Positions 1 through 9,316 of a stretch of DNA of 64,000 bases are shown in pieces. The notes beneath the pieces are model-generated. The model had not been told where the DNA came from. It saw only the letters and a list, made by a program, of their open reading frames with translations, and made no database searches. A program made the translations under genes and the position numbers. The DNA comes from Hymenobacter psychrotolerans DSM 18569 (GTDB taxonomy: Bacteria > Bacteroidota > Bacteroidia > Cytophagales > Hymenobacteraceae), in contig NZ_FRAS01000013.1 of assembly GCF_900142395.1 (NCBI RefSeq), forward strand, positions 1 through 64,000, written 5' to 3'. Position 1 is the first letter of the stretch. The number at the start of each line of letters is the position of its first letter.

Positions 1-300
1 CGCTTGCCGGGTCCGCATCGCCCAAGCCGGGGCCGTGCCCAGCTTCAGCCGGCCTGGAAACCCTTATGATAATGCCCAGGCCGAAGCCGGTTGGAGCACG
101 CTCAAAACCGAGCTGCTCCCCCCAGGCACGGCGTTCGCTTCCCTCGAAGAAGCCCGCCTGGAGGTGGCGCACTACCTCGACACCTATTTCAATCTCGACC
201 GACGCCATTCTGCCCTGGCCTACCGCTCGCCCCACCAATTTGAACAAGACCTGAAAACCACCCTACCTTAGCTCACTGTCCGTTTCCACTAGACCACCCC
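1..300 (+). mobile_element. Right end of an IS3-family element, cut by the window edge
   Basis: The first 271 bases encode the end of an IS3-type transposase. The following bases to about 300 (CACTGTCCGTTTCCACTAGA and on) resemble the short non-coding terminus that follows orfB in IS3 elements. The exact end and the second inverted repeat cannot be set because the rest lies outside the window. The element abuts and overlaps the 3' end of the convergent helicase gene. Confidence 0.55.
2..271 (+). CDS. IS3-family transposase OrfB, C-terminal part (5' end outside window)
   Basis: This is the C-terminal end of a DDE integrase-core transposase, which cuts and joins IS DNA. The visible frame runs from base 2 without a stop; a GTG at 35 is internal, not a start. 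The motif FSRPGNPYDNAQAE followed by STLKTELL matches the region around the catalytic glutamate of IS3 OrfB, although the residue after NAQAE is atypical. The tail YLDTYFNLDRRHSALAYRSP is the usual IS3 ending with the N-RRHS-L-Y--P pattern. Only about 89 residues are present, against about 280 in the family. The stop codon (269-271) overlaps the end of the helicase gene on the other strand by nine bases. Confidence 0.85.
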   Translation, partial: ACRVRIAQAGAVPSFSRPGNPYDNAQAEAGWSTLKTELLPPGTAFASLEEARLEVAHYLDTYFNLDRRHSALAYRSPHQFEQDLKTTLP

Positions 301-2326
301 AAAGGTTGTCCATCTCGGCATCCGAAATCTTGCGGCTCAGTTTATTAAGCCAATCAAGCAGTTCAGGCACTTTCCCATCTACTATCGACCACACTTTGGA
401 GCTGGTACTAATACCGAGTAGCATCTCTTCCTCTAATACCGAATCAAAGCCAGCACCAAAAGAATGACCCCGGGTATAATTGAAGGCGTCTGCAGCGGTC
501 AGTAATTCTTGGGTACTACCACCTAGAAGCTGACGATAGGACTCGTTGCTCCCTTTAGCCTTCCGGCTACGCATACCAATGTTGTAAAACTTGCACCCTT
601 CCCAGCCGGCCAGAACCCGCTTAAGCATCGGCAATGAGAGAATCTCCGCAAAAGCTAATCGGTCAACCACGTAGCTATGAGCTAATTCTTTATACAACTC
701 ATTATCCTTCAAGGAAGAGCAGAAGTAAAGCAAATTGTGTGGCTTATCGTAGTAAGCGAGGATTAGGCTGTTTTTGACATCTTTAAGATTGTCATCAGCA
801 CCATACCACGCTGGCGTAATCAGTTCACCCAGAACAAATACCGCGAGTCGGTACTCCGTACTGACATGGTGATGCCTTAAAATCACTCGGCTCATGTTAG
901 CAAGCCCATTGAAATTAGGTACGACACTTAAGTCGACTAAATCAGGCTCCTCCTCGTCTTCGTCTACTTTAGCAACTTCCTTTGGAATTAGACGATAAAT
1001 TTTAGTGTGATAAAAGGGCTTTAACTCTTCGTTTTCAAGGAGCAATGCCTCTTCTGTATCAACCACATAAGTGTCATCTGGAGGTGTAACTTCTTCTAAG
1101 GTGTCGAAGAAATGTTGCTCCTCCTCTGTGCGGTCAGTTCTTGCGCGATGCAGCTCAGGTAAGATAGCCGCCCAATCTCGGGTATCCTTGAATAATTGAA
1201 TTTTATCAATCTCGAAATCGTGCGTGCTTGCGACAACGTGTGCAGTATTCGCAGCTGCTACATTTGTACGGCTTATGCGGCCTACAAACTGTAGGGTAAT
1301 AGGTAGCGTTCTGTGAGGAGCATGAATTGCAGCAATTTTCAAGGAAGGGAAATCGTAGCCTTCCCCCATCATATCCACGCAGATAACTCCATCTGCTTCC
1401 CCCTCTTCGAGCTTTTTCATGCGCTTATCTATAGTGGATTGCGCAAGCTTGCTATAGATGAGCACTAGCTTTAGTGCGGTCTGCGAGTCGTATAGCTGCT
1501 TCAACTGTTCAGCACGGGTCCGTGAATCCGTCCGTATGATGATTTTGTGGCCATGTTGTTGATGGCTACCGAACACCTCCTCGGTCTTTTTGGCAATGGC
1601 AAGGTCGCGGTCAGTTGGCTCCTGAATACCAGCTGTTTCTACCGCTACATATTCAATTTTACTGAACTGCCCTAGGTCGTATGCTAGTTTTAACGGGTAA
1701 TTATAGACCAAGCGGGCCTTTAAATCCTTTTTATCGTTTCGGAAAGCTGTTGCCGTAACAAGAATCCTTTTAGCTGGCGAAAAGTGATTTAGCAAGTAGG
1801 TCCACGATTTTGCCCGGCTGTGGTGTGCTTCATCTACCAGCACCACGTCGAAAGCATTGGCCTCCAGCACCTGGGGTAACTCTTCTATTCGGTTCAGAGT
1901 ATCTGGTATACCCACCACCACGTCATGATTCGCTAGAATATCGTTCCATTCCGCCTTGTTATGAATGACGTTCTTTAACTCATAGACGCGGGGTTCTGGG
2001 GCATCAGGGCTCAAAACCTCATTATTGATCAAGTCCCTGCGAAGCTTAAAGTGCCTGGCAATTTGCTTCCGAACCATCTGGCTAGGTGTCACGACCAAGA
2101 CTTTACTTGCCCGGAGCGCGTAGCAGGCCGCTATCATAACGGCTGTTTTACCCGTCCCCGTGGGCATACTGACCAGCGCAGCATCTTTCCGGACACTGAA
2201 ATGAGCTAGGATAGCTCCTACTGCTCCCACTTGGTTCTCGCGTAACCCTTTCTGCACTACCTCTTCCCCTACTTTGATTTGTTGCTTTAGCCAGAATTGC
2301 TGGTATGCGCTCGAAAAGGCTGACAT
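263..2326 (-). CDS. DEAD/DEAH-box helicase, defence-type, C-terminus probably replaced by IS sequence
   Basis: Superfamily 2 ATP-dependent helicase or translocase of 687 residues. Walker A is TGTGKT at about residues 56-61, motif II is VDEAHH near 170, then ATAF (motif III-like), and FVGRISRTN as motif VI. An N-terminal LRENQVGAVGAI stretch resembles the Q-motif region of type I/III restriction helicases. I start at ATG 2324-2326 rather than an upstream start at 2467, because the extra 47 residues are unlike a folded domain. No nuclease motif is evident. The gene is AT-richer than its surroundings, suggesting transfer. It is divergent from the type III mod-res genes. The last dozen codons run into the IS3 end, so the native C-terminus is probably lost. 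The exact partner or system is unknown. Confidence 0.75.
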   Translation of the reverse strand: MSAFSSAYQQFWLKQQIKVGEEVVQKGLRENQVGAVGAILAHFSVRKDAALVSMPTGTGKTAVMIAACYALRASKVLVVTPSQMVRKQIARHFKLRRDLINNEVLSPDAPEPRVYELKNVIHNKAEWNDILANHDVVVGIPDTLNRIEELPQVLEANAFDVVLVDEAHHSRAKSWTYLLNHFSPAKRILVTATAFRNDKKDLKARLVYNYPLKLAYDLGQFSKIEYVAVETAGIQEPTDRDLAIAKKTEEVFGSHQQHGHKIIIRTDSRTRAEQLKQLYDSQTALKLVLIYSKLAQSTIDKRMKKLEEGEADGVICVDMMGEGYDFPSLKIAAIHAPHRTLPITLQFVGRISRTNVAAANTAHVVASTHDFEIDKIQLFKDTRDWAAILPELHRARTDRTEEEQHFFDTLEEVTPPDDTYVVDTEEALLLENEELKPFYHTKIYRLIPKEVAKVDEDEEEPDLVDLSVVPNFNGLANMSRVILRHHHVSTEYRLAVFVLGELITPAWYGADDNLKDVKNSLILAYYDKPHNLLYFCSSLKDNELYKELAHSYVVDRLAFAEILSLPMLKRVLAGWEGCKFYNIGMRSRKAKGSNESYRQLLGGSTQELLTAADAFNYTRGHSFGAGFDSVLEEEMLLGISTSSKVWSIVDGKVPELLDWLNKLSRKISDAEMDNLWGGLVETDSELR

Positions 2327-2677
2327 TAGGAAAGATTTATAGTGAAGAATAAGGTGGCTGACTATTACATCATACCAGATGGGCAGCTGTATGCGTCGAT
2401 TCCGCAGTGCACGGTATTGTTCAGAACGCGACTTTGCTGTACAAAATTTGGAGCAGCGACATAGCACAATCTATTAAGTTAGATGTCCTTGCCTAACCAG
2501 ACTAGCACCAGCCGGAATGCTAACGAAGATAGTGCTTTCTAGGGCTGATTTTTAGCTTGAGGTCAGAGAGTTAATGCGATGAGGCCCCTCTTAACTAGCT
2601 TTTTTAGGTACTAGGTAGGATTAGTTTCGGGTTTTGGGCTTCCGTACCTTCGTCCTTACACCCATAGTTACCCCCGC
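2327..2677. promoter_or_regulatory. Divergent intergenic region between helicase and mod
   Basis: About 350 bases, AT-richer than the flanking mod and res genes, that must hold promoters for the leftward helicase and the rightward mod gene. TACCTTCG at about 2644-2651 is one mismatch from the Bacteroidota -7 box TAnnTTTG and lies about 30 bases before the mod ATG. A small inverted pair GTTAA / TTAAC sits around 2570-2597. No convincing small gene or RNA was found. An upstream in-frame extension of the helicase occupies part of the region but has no coding character. Confidence 0.3.
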
Positions 2678-4333
2678 ATGCCCACGCTCCACTGGATTGG
2701 TAAAGACAAAGTCATCAACCACCACCAGGACGTTCCGTTCCGACTTCTTGACCACCAGTATGGCGCCCTCGCCGACGGCACCCAAACCACCGAGCCCACT
2801 GGCAGCGGCAACCGCATCATCCACGGCGACAACCTCGAAGCCCTGAAAGCCCTGCTGCCAGAGTACGAGGGTAAAGTGAAGTGCATCTACATTGATCCTC
2901 CTTACAACACGGGAAAGGAAGGATGGACTTACAATGACAACGTTTCGGACCCGAAGCTTCGCAAATGGCTGGAGGTTACGTTGCAGGCAAAATCAAACGG
3001 CAAAGATGCGGGCATTGGAGTAGATGACCTCTCGCGTCATGACAAGTGGTTGTGTATGATATACCCTCGCCTAAAGCTGCTTCACAAGCTGCTGAAGGAG
3101 GATGGAAGCTTGTGGGTTTCAATTGACGATACCGAGTGCTTCAACCTAAAGATGACGCTTGACGAAATTTTCGGGCTTGATAATTTCATTGCGGACATCA
3201 TTTGGAAGAAACGTGACAGTCCACCAAACGACAGAACCATTGGCTCTATCCACGAACACATATTGGTATACGGCAAGGCAAAAGCAGGACTTGGTAAGAA
3301 GACGTTAGCAGAGGAGCAATTCAATCTGCTCCAACGGACTGAAAAGTCAAATGCAGACTATAAGGTATTTGCTGAGCCCAATGGCCCTGACCCTAAAGGG
3401 CCTTTCCGAAAAATCGATACAACGGCCAATGGAAAGGGTGGACGCTTTGTAGCAAGCCTATTTTATGGAATCATCAATCCCTACACGAAGGAAGAAGTAT
3501 TTCCACGGCAGGGCACTTGCTGGCGCCATAACCAGGAAGAAATGAAACGGCTGGAAAAAGAGAACCGGCTGTATTGGGGAGTGAAAGGAGAAGCAAAAAC
3601 TCCTATGCGCAAGCTATATCTCTCAGAAACCCGACAGGGTATGACCATACCTTCTATCTGGTATGATATTGCTCTAAATCAGCACGGTTCGGGAGATATT
3701 GAAAAGATATTCGGCGAGAAAGCTGCTTTCGACACTCCCAAACCGATTGATTTAATTCAGCAAATTATCCATATCGCCACCGACAAAGATTCCATCGTCC
3801 TCGACAGCTTCGCCGGCAGCGGTACCACGGCCCACGCCGTGCTCAAGCTCAACCAGCAGGACGGTGGCAACCGCCGCTTCATTCTCACGGAAATGGAAGA
3901 ATACGCCGAGCGTATCACGGCGGAGCGGGCGAAGCGCGTCATGCAGGGCTACGCCAGCCACCCCGGCACCGGCGGCAGCTTTGACTACTACACTCTGGGC
4001 GCGCCCATCTTCACCGAGAGCGGCGAGCTGAACGAGCAGGCCGGCCTGGCGGGCCTGCGCCAGTACCTCTACTACGCCGAAACCAAGCAGCCCCTGCCCG
4101 CTCCCTCGGCCGACGACAACGCGGCCTTTCTGGGCCTGCACGACGATACGGCCTACTATTTCCATTACCAGCCCGACGCCGTTACCACACTCAACCACGA
4201 GTTTCTGGCCACCATGCGCACCCGCGCCGGCCAGTACATCATCTACGCTGATAACTGCCTGCTGCCGGCCGAGTTCATGACCCAGCACGGCATTATTTTC
4301 AAGAAAATCCCTCGCGACATTTCGCGCTTCTAA
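2678..4333 (+). CDS. mod: Type III restriction-modification system, DNA adenine methyltransferase (Mod)
   Basis: N6-adenine methyltransferase that both modifies the target site and gives a type III system its sequence specificity. Motif IV DPPY is at residues 73-76 (IYIDPPYNTG) and motif I FAGSGTT is near 380, the order expected of beta-class Mod proteins. The target-recognition domain lies between them. The protein is 551 residues, within the usual range. The central part (about 2900-3770) is clearly AT-richer than both ends, which suggests recombinational exchange of the recognition domain. It is followed after 12 bases by res, so the two are an operon. ATG 2678 fits; the N-terminus resembles known Mod starts (LHWIGKDKV). 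The recognition sequence cannot be predicted. Confidence 0.93.
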   Translation: MPTLHWIGKDKVINHHQDVPFRLLDHQYGALADGTQTTEPTGSGNRIIHGDNLEALKALLPEYEGKVKCIYIDPPYNTGKEGWTYNDNVSDPKLRKWLEVTLQAKSNGKDAGIGVDDLSRHDKWLCMIYPRLKLLHKLLKEDGSLWVSIDDTECFNLKMTLDEIFGLDNFIADIIWKKRDSPPNDRTIGSIHEHILVYGKAKAGLGKKTLAEEQFNLLQRTEKSNADYKVFAEPNGPDPKGPFRKIDTTANGKGGRFVASLFYGIINPYTKEEVFPRQGTCWRHNQEEMKRLEKENRLYWGVKGEAKTPMRKLYLSETRQGMTIPSIWYDIALNQHGSGDIEKIFGEKAAFDTPKPIDLIQQIIHIATDKDSIVLDSFAGSGTTAHAVLKLNQQDGGNRRFILTEMEEYAERITAERAKRVMQGYASHPGTGGSFDYYTLGAPIFTESGELNEQAGLAGLRQYLYYAETKQPLPAPSADDNAAFLGLHDDTAYYFHYQPDAVTTLNHEFLATMRTRAGQYIIYADNCLLPAEFMTQHGIIFKKIPRDISRF

Positions 4334-4345
4334 CCCCCGGCCGAT

Positions 4346-7012
4346 ATGGAGCTGAAACCCTACCAGCAGGAAGTCATTACGGACCTGGCCCGCTTCCTCG
4401 ATTGCGTGCAGGCCACCAAAAACCTGCCCGACGCCTTCCACGACTTCTGGGCCACGCACCCGCGCACGCCCCTGCAGCCCTTTCCCGGCGCGGCCGTGGA
4501 GCCCTACAAGAACACCGTGCCCGGCGTGCCGCACGTGTGCGTGAAGGTGCCCACCGCTGGCGGCAAGACCTTTCTAGCGGCCAACGCGCTGCGCACCATC
4601 TTCGCCGCCTTTCCGCCCGACCGCCCTAAGGCCGTGGTGTGGCTGGTGCCCTCCGTCACCATTCTGGAGCAGACGCTGCGCAACCTGAAAGACCCCGGCC
4701 ACCCCTACCGGCAGAAAATCAACACCCACTTCGCCGGCCGGGTGGAAGTGTATGACAAGGCCGCCCTGCTGCAAGGCAGCGGCTTTTCGGCCAGCTCCGT
4801 GCAGGAGCAGCTGAGCCTGGTGGTGCTCAGCTTCGACTCGCTGCGGGCCCGCAACAAGGAGGACCGCAAGGTGTACCAGGAAAACGGCAACCTACAGTCC
4901 TTCGGCACGCTGCTAGGCCCCGGCGACGAGGATATTACCCTCATGCGGGTGATTCAGGCCCTGAGCCCGGTGGTGGTAGTCGACGAAAGCCACAACGCGG
5001 AAAGCGAGCTGAGCGTGGACATGCTTAAGAATCTGAGCCCCTCGTTCATCCTCGATCTGACGGCCACCCCGCGCAAAAACAGCAACATTATCAGCTTCGT
5101 GGATGCGCTGGCCCTGAAAAAGGAGCACATGGTGAAGCTGCCCGTCATCGTCTACAACCACAACGACCGCACGGAAGTCATCAACTCGGCCCTGCAGCTG
5201 CAGCGCAACCTGGAGCTGCAGGCGAAGAAAGAGCAGAAGGAAGGCGGCCGCTACATCCGGCCCATTGTGCTGTTTCAGGCCCAGCCCAAAACCGCCGATG
5301 ACAACACCACCTTCGAGCTGCTCAAGCAGAAGCTCATCGACCGCAAGATTCCGGCCGAGCATATCCGCATCAAGACGGCGGGCCTGAACGAGTTGAAGAA
5401 CGAGGATCTGTTGTCGCCAAAGTGCCCGGTGCGCTACATCATCACCGTAAATGCCCTGAAAGAAGGCTGGGACGCGCCCTTTGCCTACATTCTGGCTTCG
5501 CTGGCGGATAAGTCATCTGCCGTGGACGTGGAGCAGATTCTGGGCCGCGTGCTGCGCCAGCCCTACGTGGCCCCGCACCAGGCCCCCATGCTCAACATGA
5601 GCTACGTGCTGACGGCCTCCAGCAAGTTTCTGGAAACGCTCGACAAGATTGTGGTGGGCCTGAACAAAGCCGGTTTCAGCGCCCGCGACTACAAAGTGGC
5701 TGACTCAGCTACCCTCGCGCCCAAGCCCGACCCGCTGGCCAGCTTCGTGCAGGCCCCGCTCAACTTCGACGCCCCCGCCCCCACGCCAGCCATCGATGAT
5801 CTGGCCGACATTGACTTCGGCCGCATTGCCCCAGTGGAGCCTGTCACCGATGAGGCTGCGGCGGCCGTGTCGGTCACGCAGCCGCAGGTGGCCTCCACGG
5901 CCCCGGCGGCGGGCTCCGTGCAAGCCATTGCCCAGGCCGCCTTGGCCCAGCAGGCCGAGTTCGAGCAAACCGTGGCTGCGAGTACGGCCAGCGGCACCAC
6001 ACCCCCTCCCAGCGCCCTCCAATCCCTCGTGAAAACTTATCCGATCAAAGAGATTTTCCGCGAGCAGGCCACGGCCCTGCGGCTGCCCCAGTTCTTCTGG
6101 AAGAAACCCGCTGCCACGCTCTTCGATGACGACGCCGGCAGTACCAGTGTGCTGCTGGAGAAGGATTACCTGCTCGAAGGCTTTCAGCTCGGCAAGGAAA
6201 ACACCGACATCAAGTTCGACGGCGTGTCTTCGGAGCTCTACCGCGTGGACCTCGACGACACCAAGAAAGAAGCCACGCCCACCTTCACCCGCATCGACGG
6301 CGACGCGAAGGAGCGCATCATGACGTTCATCCTCGACCCGACCCGCAAAGACAGCCGCGTCAAGAACTTCACCAGCCGCATCATGGGCCTGATCGGCAAC
6401 CTCTACCCCATTGCCGACAAGGAAATTGAGCGCTACGTCCGCCGCATCCTCGAAGACTTCACCGACGAGCAGTTCACGGATTTCGCCAACCACGAGCACA
6501 CATACACCCAGAAGATCAAGGACAAAATCCGGCAGCTTTCGGAGGCGTACGCGCTGAAGCAGTTCCGCAACTTCCTCGACCAGGATAAAGTCTCGATGCA
6601 GCCGGCCTACGCGCTGCCGGCCCAGATTACACCCGGCGACACGGGCAAGGACATTACCAAGTCGCTGTACGAGAAGGAGGGCAAGATCAACGGCTTCGAG
6701 GAGCGGGTCATCAACGAGCTGGCCAACCTGCCCAACATTGCCTTCTGGACGCGCAACCTAGAACGCAAAGGCTTCCGGATTAATGGTTTCCTCAATCACT
6801 ACCCCGACTTCATCATCCAAACCAAGAGCGGCAAGACTCTGCTGGTAGAAACCAAGGGCGACCACCTCGACGCCGAGCAGAAAATCAAATTGGGTGAGTA
6901 CTGGGTGCAGAAAGCCGGCAACGACTTCCGCTACTTCATGGTCTATGAGCGCCGCGTGGTGGACGGGGCCTACAAGCTGGATGACTTCCTGAACTTGGTG
7001 AAGGGTATTTAA
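4346..7012 (+). CDS. res: Type III restriction-modification system, helicase-endonuclease (Res)
   Basis: ATP-driven restriction subunit that forms a complex with Mod and cuts unmodified DNA after translocation between sites. Helicase motifs are PTAGGKT (about residues 69-75), VVVDESHN (about 210-217), LTATPRK and LGRVLRQPY. A C-terminal PD-(D/E)xK nuclease is visible at about 818-845 as YPDFII followed by LLVETKGD. An Ala/Pro-rich linker of about 80 residues (nt 5770-6010) separates the helicase core from the C-terminal part and is unusually long and low in complexity. The total of 888 residues is typical for Res. Translation is probably coupled with mod, and nothing appears broken, so the system should be functional. 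Confidence 0.93.
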   Translation: MELKPYQQEVITDLARFLDCVQATKNLPDAFHDFWATHPRTPLQPFPGAAVEPYKNTVPGVPHVCVKVPTAGGKTFLAANALRTIFAAFPPDRPKAVVWLVPSVTILEQTLRNLKDPGHPYRQKINTHFAGRVEVYDKAALLQGSGFSASSVQEQLSLVVLSFDSLRARNKEDRKVYQENGNLQSFGTLLGPGDEDITLMRVIQALSPVVVVDESHNAESELSVDMLKNLSPSFILDLTATPRKNSNIISFVDALALKKEHMVKLPVIVYNHNDRTEVINSALQLQRNLELQAKKEQKEGGRYIRPIVLFQAQPKTADDNTTFELLKQKLIDRKIPAEHIRIKTAGLNELKNEDLLSPKCPVRYIITVNALKEGWDAPFAYILASLADKSSAVDVEQILGRVLRQPYVAPHQAPMLNMSYVLTASSKFLETLDKIVVGLNKAGFSARDYKVADSATLAPKPDPLASFVQAPLNFDAPAPTPAIDDLADIDFGRIAPVEPVTDEAAAAVSVTQPQVASTAPAAGSVQAIAQAALAQQAEFEQTVAASTASGTTPPPSALQSLVKTYPIKEIFREQATALRLPQFFWKKPAATLFDDDAGSTSVLLEKDYLLEGFQLGKENTDIKFDGVSSELYRVDLDDTKKEATPTFTRIDGDAKERIMTFILDPTRKDSRVKNFTSRIMGLIGNLYPIADKEIERYVRRILEDFTDEQFTDFANHEHTYTQKIKDKIRQLSEAYALKQFRNFLDQDKVSMQPAYALPAQITPGDTGKDITKSLYEKEGKINGFEERVINELANLPNIAFWTRNLERKGFRINGFLNHYPDFIIQTKSGKTLLVETKGDHLDAEQKIKLGEYWVQKAGNDFRYFMVYERRVVDGAYKLDDFLNLVKGI

Positions 7013-7057
7013 GCTGTCATCTTCTGCTAATGAAGCTTAATTGTAACTGTGCTGTTT

Positions 7058-7906
7058 TCAAGCGTCTTTAAAAGCTCGCACACTTTTAATGAACGTCATC
7101 ACCTCTGCTAACAATTGCTTCTTTTCGGGCAGTCGCAGGTTATCTAGGTATGCTGTAGACAACCGGGGCTGGTAGGCGCCTTCCACCATGCTATAGTGTC
7201 CTCGGTCACCCCTATCCAAATCATAACGGAAAGATGGAGACGTAAAGAAAGTTGAGCGCCGCGCCTCAAATGCGCCGGCCTCAGCTTCCGAAACAATTGC
7301 ACTCAGAAAAAGCCGATTCGTAGCCTTGTCCACGTACAAGAAGAACGTGTTCGATACCGCCCGGATTTCGAACTCGTCCTTTTGGAAGGTAACCCGCGCG
7401 TCTCGCCGGGTCTGGTCGGCAATGTAGTGTTCCAAGGCCACGCTGAACCGCTCCTTGGTCAGGTACAGGTCGGCCTCCGTTGGCCGCTCGCTCATTTCGT
7501 GCGGCACCACGAAGCGCTTCACAAAGCTTTTGAGTTCGTCCAGCTCCGTCTGGGTTTCCAACTTGCAGCCTATTTCGATGGAGTTGCTGTTGGAGCTAGC
7601 CAGTAAGTTCATGGAGGAAATGACCCCGCTGGTTTCACTGAAGTAGAACTTTGCGTGCAGGTTGCTTACTAGCCGCGCTTTCAGCCCCAGCGCCTCTACC
7701 TGCTCCCAACTGCCCGCATTATCGGGGTCGTTACGCACGAAAAAGTCAATCCGTACTCCTCGCCCTTTGGCTGCCGTTAGGGCTGCGGCCAACTGCTGCC
7801 ACTGGGTTAGTTTTACGTAGGGCGACACTAGAATTAAGTACTGCTGGGCGGAGTGAATCACCTCTAATACTTCACTGCTGATTTGGTGGGGCTGGAGAAT
7901 CTTCAT
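7058..7906 (-). CDS. Phospholipase D-like (single HKD) protein
   Basis: Protein of 282 residues with one PLD-type motif: H84-A-K86 in NLHAKFYFS, followed by SSMNLLASSNSNSIEIG, the usual S/N-rich second half. Such PLD-fold proteins act as nucleases or phosphodiesterases and often sit in restriction or phage-defence clusters, commonly as homodimers that pool two HKD motifs. I chose the ATG at 7904-7906 because the 19 residues before it add no domain. It is convergent with res, 45 bases apart, so it is transcribed separately. The C-terminal half is unrecognised. A role with the type III system or the helicase is inference from position only. Confidence 0.7.
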   Translation of the reverse strand: MKILQPHQISSEVLEVIHSAQQYLILVSPYVKLTQWQQLAAALTAAKGRGVRIDFFVRNDPDNAGSWEQVEALGLKARLVSNLHAKFYFSETSGVISSMNLLASSNSNSIEIGCKLETQTELDELKSFVKRFVVPHEMSERPTEADLYLTKERFSVALEHYIADQTRRDARVTFQKDEFEIRAVSNTFFLYVDKATNRLFLSAIVSEAEAGAFEARRSTFFTSPSFRYDLDRGDRGHYSMVEGAYQPRLSTAYLDNLRLPEKKQLLAEVMTFIKSVRAFKDA

Positions 7907-8076
7907 GTAACGAATGCCGGCAATCAACGCGCAATTTAGAGTTTGATAGCTCACGTGCCACATGGGCTATCACGAGATAAATCGACTGTGGCTACATGAC
8001 TAATTTCCTCGCAAGAAGTGAGTTGGGACATTCATTGACCCGTGTATATTGCGAATAGACTTTCTATCCATTATCC

Positions 8077-8444
8077 ATGGGATTCTCGTTTCGCAAATCC
8101 ATTAGCTTCGGCCCAATGCGGGTCAATTTATCTACCCGGGGCATTGGCTACTCCGTGGGCGTGAAAGGTGCCCGGATTAGGGTCAATCGGCGGGGCACTT
8201 ACGTTTCGCTGGGGGCTGGTGGCATTCAGTACCGCAAATACATACAGCAGACGACAACTCACAGCCCGTCTTATCCACCCGCGCCGCTGCCGCCCACGGC
8301 TCAGGGGCACCTGCACACTATTACCTCCGATGAGATAACTCAACTTAGTGACGTTGACTCGCAGGATTTCATCAACGAGCTAACTGAGAAAGCCGCCAAG
8401 ATTTCATTTGCCAAGTGGGGTACGCTGGTCTTGGCTCTACTATT
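8077..8444 (+). pseudogene. DUF4236 protein, 5' part of a gene split by an 11.7 kb insertion
   Basis: The N-terminus MGFSFRKSISFGPMRVN with GIGYSVGVKGARI is a DUF4236 domain, a short beta-rich module of unknown function in bacterial proteins. A charged linker and the start of a membrane segment (KWGTLVLALL) follow. Native sequence stops at 8444; the readable frame goes on to 8547 only because it enters the inserted element and the start of its transposase. The missing half is found at 20178-20867. Joining 8444 to 20178 keeps the frame and rebuilds a membrane segment followed by an SH3-like domain. The gene lies just after the defence cluster; its role is unknown. Confidence 0.8.
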
Positions 8445-8456
8445 GGCCTTGGTTAA
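8439..8456 (+). repeat. Left target duplication (ACTATT) and start of left inverted repeat of the 11.7 kb insertion
   Basis: ACTATT at 8439-8444 recurs at 20172-20177. GGCCTTGGTTAA at 8445-8456 is the exact reverse complement of 20160-20171. The rest of the left repeat lies at 9861-9885, displaced by a later insertion at the TAA (8454-8456). Pieced together, the left and right arms agree at 33 of 37 positions by eye. Confidence 0.75.
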
Positions 8457-8539
8457 GAGCCTGTTTGGGAATTGGCTTGGGTCTAAAGAAAAACGAGCCA
8501 GTAAGTTGCAGGCGGAGTTCCTAGGCTCCGGTCTGCATT

Positions 8540-9301
8540 ATGGTTGACGGCTATCAACCCCTCACTGACTCGCAGTGGCAAGTTATGCGCTGCTTACTGC
8601 CGCTGCAACGCAAACGGCGCCTGTGTTTGCGCCAGGTGGTGGACGCGTTGCGCTACGTGTGCCGCTCAGGTTGCCAGTGGCGCAGCCTGCCGGCGGCATT
8701 TCCCAAGTGGACGGCCGTGTATTATTACTTCCGCCGCTGGCAGCAGGACGGCACGCTGCAGCGCTTGAACCGGACTTTGAACGAAGCCGACAGGCAAGCG
8801 CAGGGGCAGCCGGCCACACCGACCGTGCTGTGCCTGGACAGTCAAAGTGTGAAGCTCGCCCCGCGCATCGCCGAGCACCGCGGCATCGACGGCGGCAAGT
8901 GTGTGAACGGGCGCAAGCGGCAGCTGCTGGTGGACCGGCAAGGGCGCGTGTGGGCCTGCCGCGCGCACGCGGCCAACCAGAACGACAGCCGCGGCGCGGC
9001 CCCGTTGCTGCGGGAGCGGCGCCACTGGGGCCCGCACCTGACCACCGTGGTGACCGACCGCGCCTACCGCGGCCACTTTGCCGAAGGGTTGCTGGCGCGT
9101 GGACTACGGCATGAGGTCAGCAGCCGGCCGCCGTCGGCGCGCGGCTTTGTCCCGGTCGGCTGCCGCTGGGTGGTCGAACGCACCTTCGCCTGGCTGAACT
9201 TCTTCCGACGGGTGGTCATGGACTACGAGTACACGCCCGAAAGCCACGCGGCTTGGATCCTCTGGGCTAACGTAACCCTTTGCCTCAACCGACTATATTG
9301 A
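8540..9301 (+). CDS. IS5-family transposase
   Basis: Single-ORF DDE transposase of 253 residues. The N-terminal YQPLTDSQWQVMRCLLP and GCQWRSLP-FP-W--VY-YFRRW pattern is the usual IS5 start. Catalytic positions are visible as LCLDSQSVK (first D), VTDRAYRG (second D) and VVERTFAWLNFFRRV (E). Length and domain order are complete and no frameshift is seen, so it may be active. The start ATG overlaps the tail of the broken DUF4236 frame. High GC, unlike the neighbouring passenger ORF. Confidence 0.9.
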   Translation: MVDGYQPLTDSQWQVMRCLLPLQRKRRLCLRQVVDALRYVCRSGCQWRSLPAAFPKWTAVYYYFRRWQQDGTLQRLNRTLNEADRQAQGQPATPTVLCLDSQSVKLAPRIAEHRGIDGGKCVNGRKRQLLVDRQGRVWACRAHAANQNDSRGAAPLLRERRHWGPHLTTVVTDRAYRGHFAEGLLARGLRHEVSSRPPSARGFVPVGCRWVVERTFAWLNFFRRVVMDYEYTPESHAAWILWANVTLCLNRLY

Positions 9302-9316
9302 TTTCCTAACAGGCTA

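Noticed and set aside
263..7906. A DISARM-like system (helicase, methyltransferase, PLD)
   Set aside because: Mod and Res are a standard type III pair, and no DUF1998 or SNF2-type partner is seen; the PLD protein alone is not enough.
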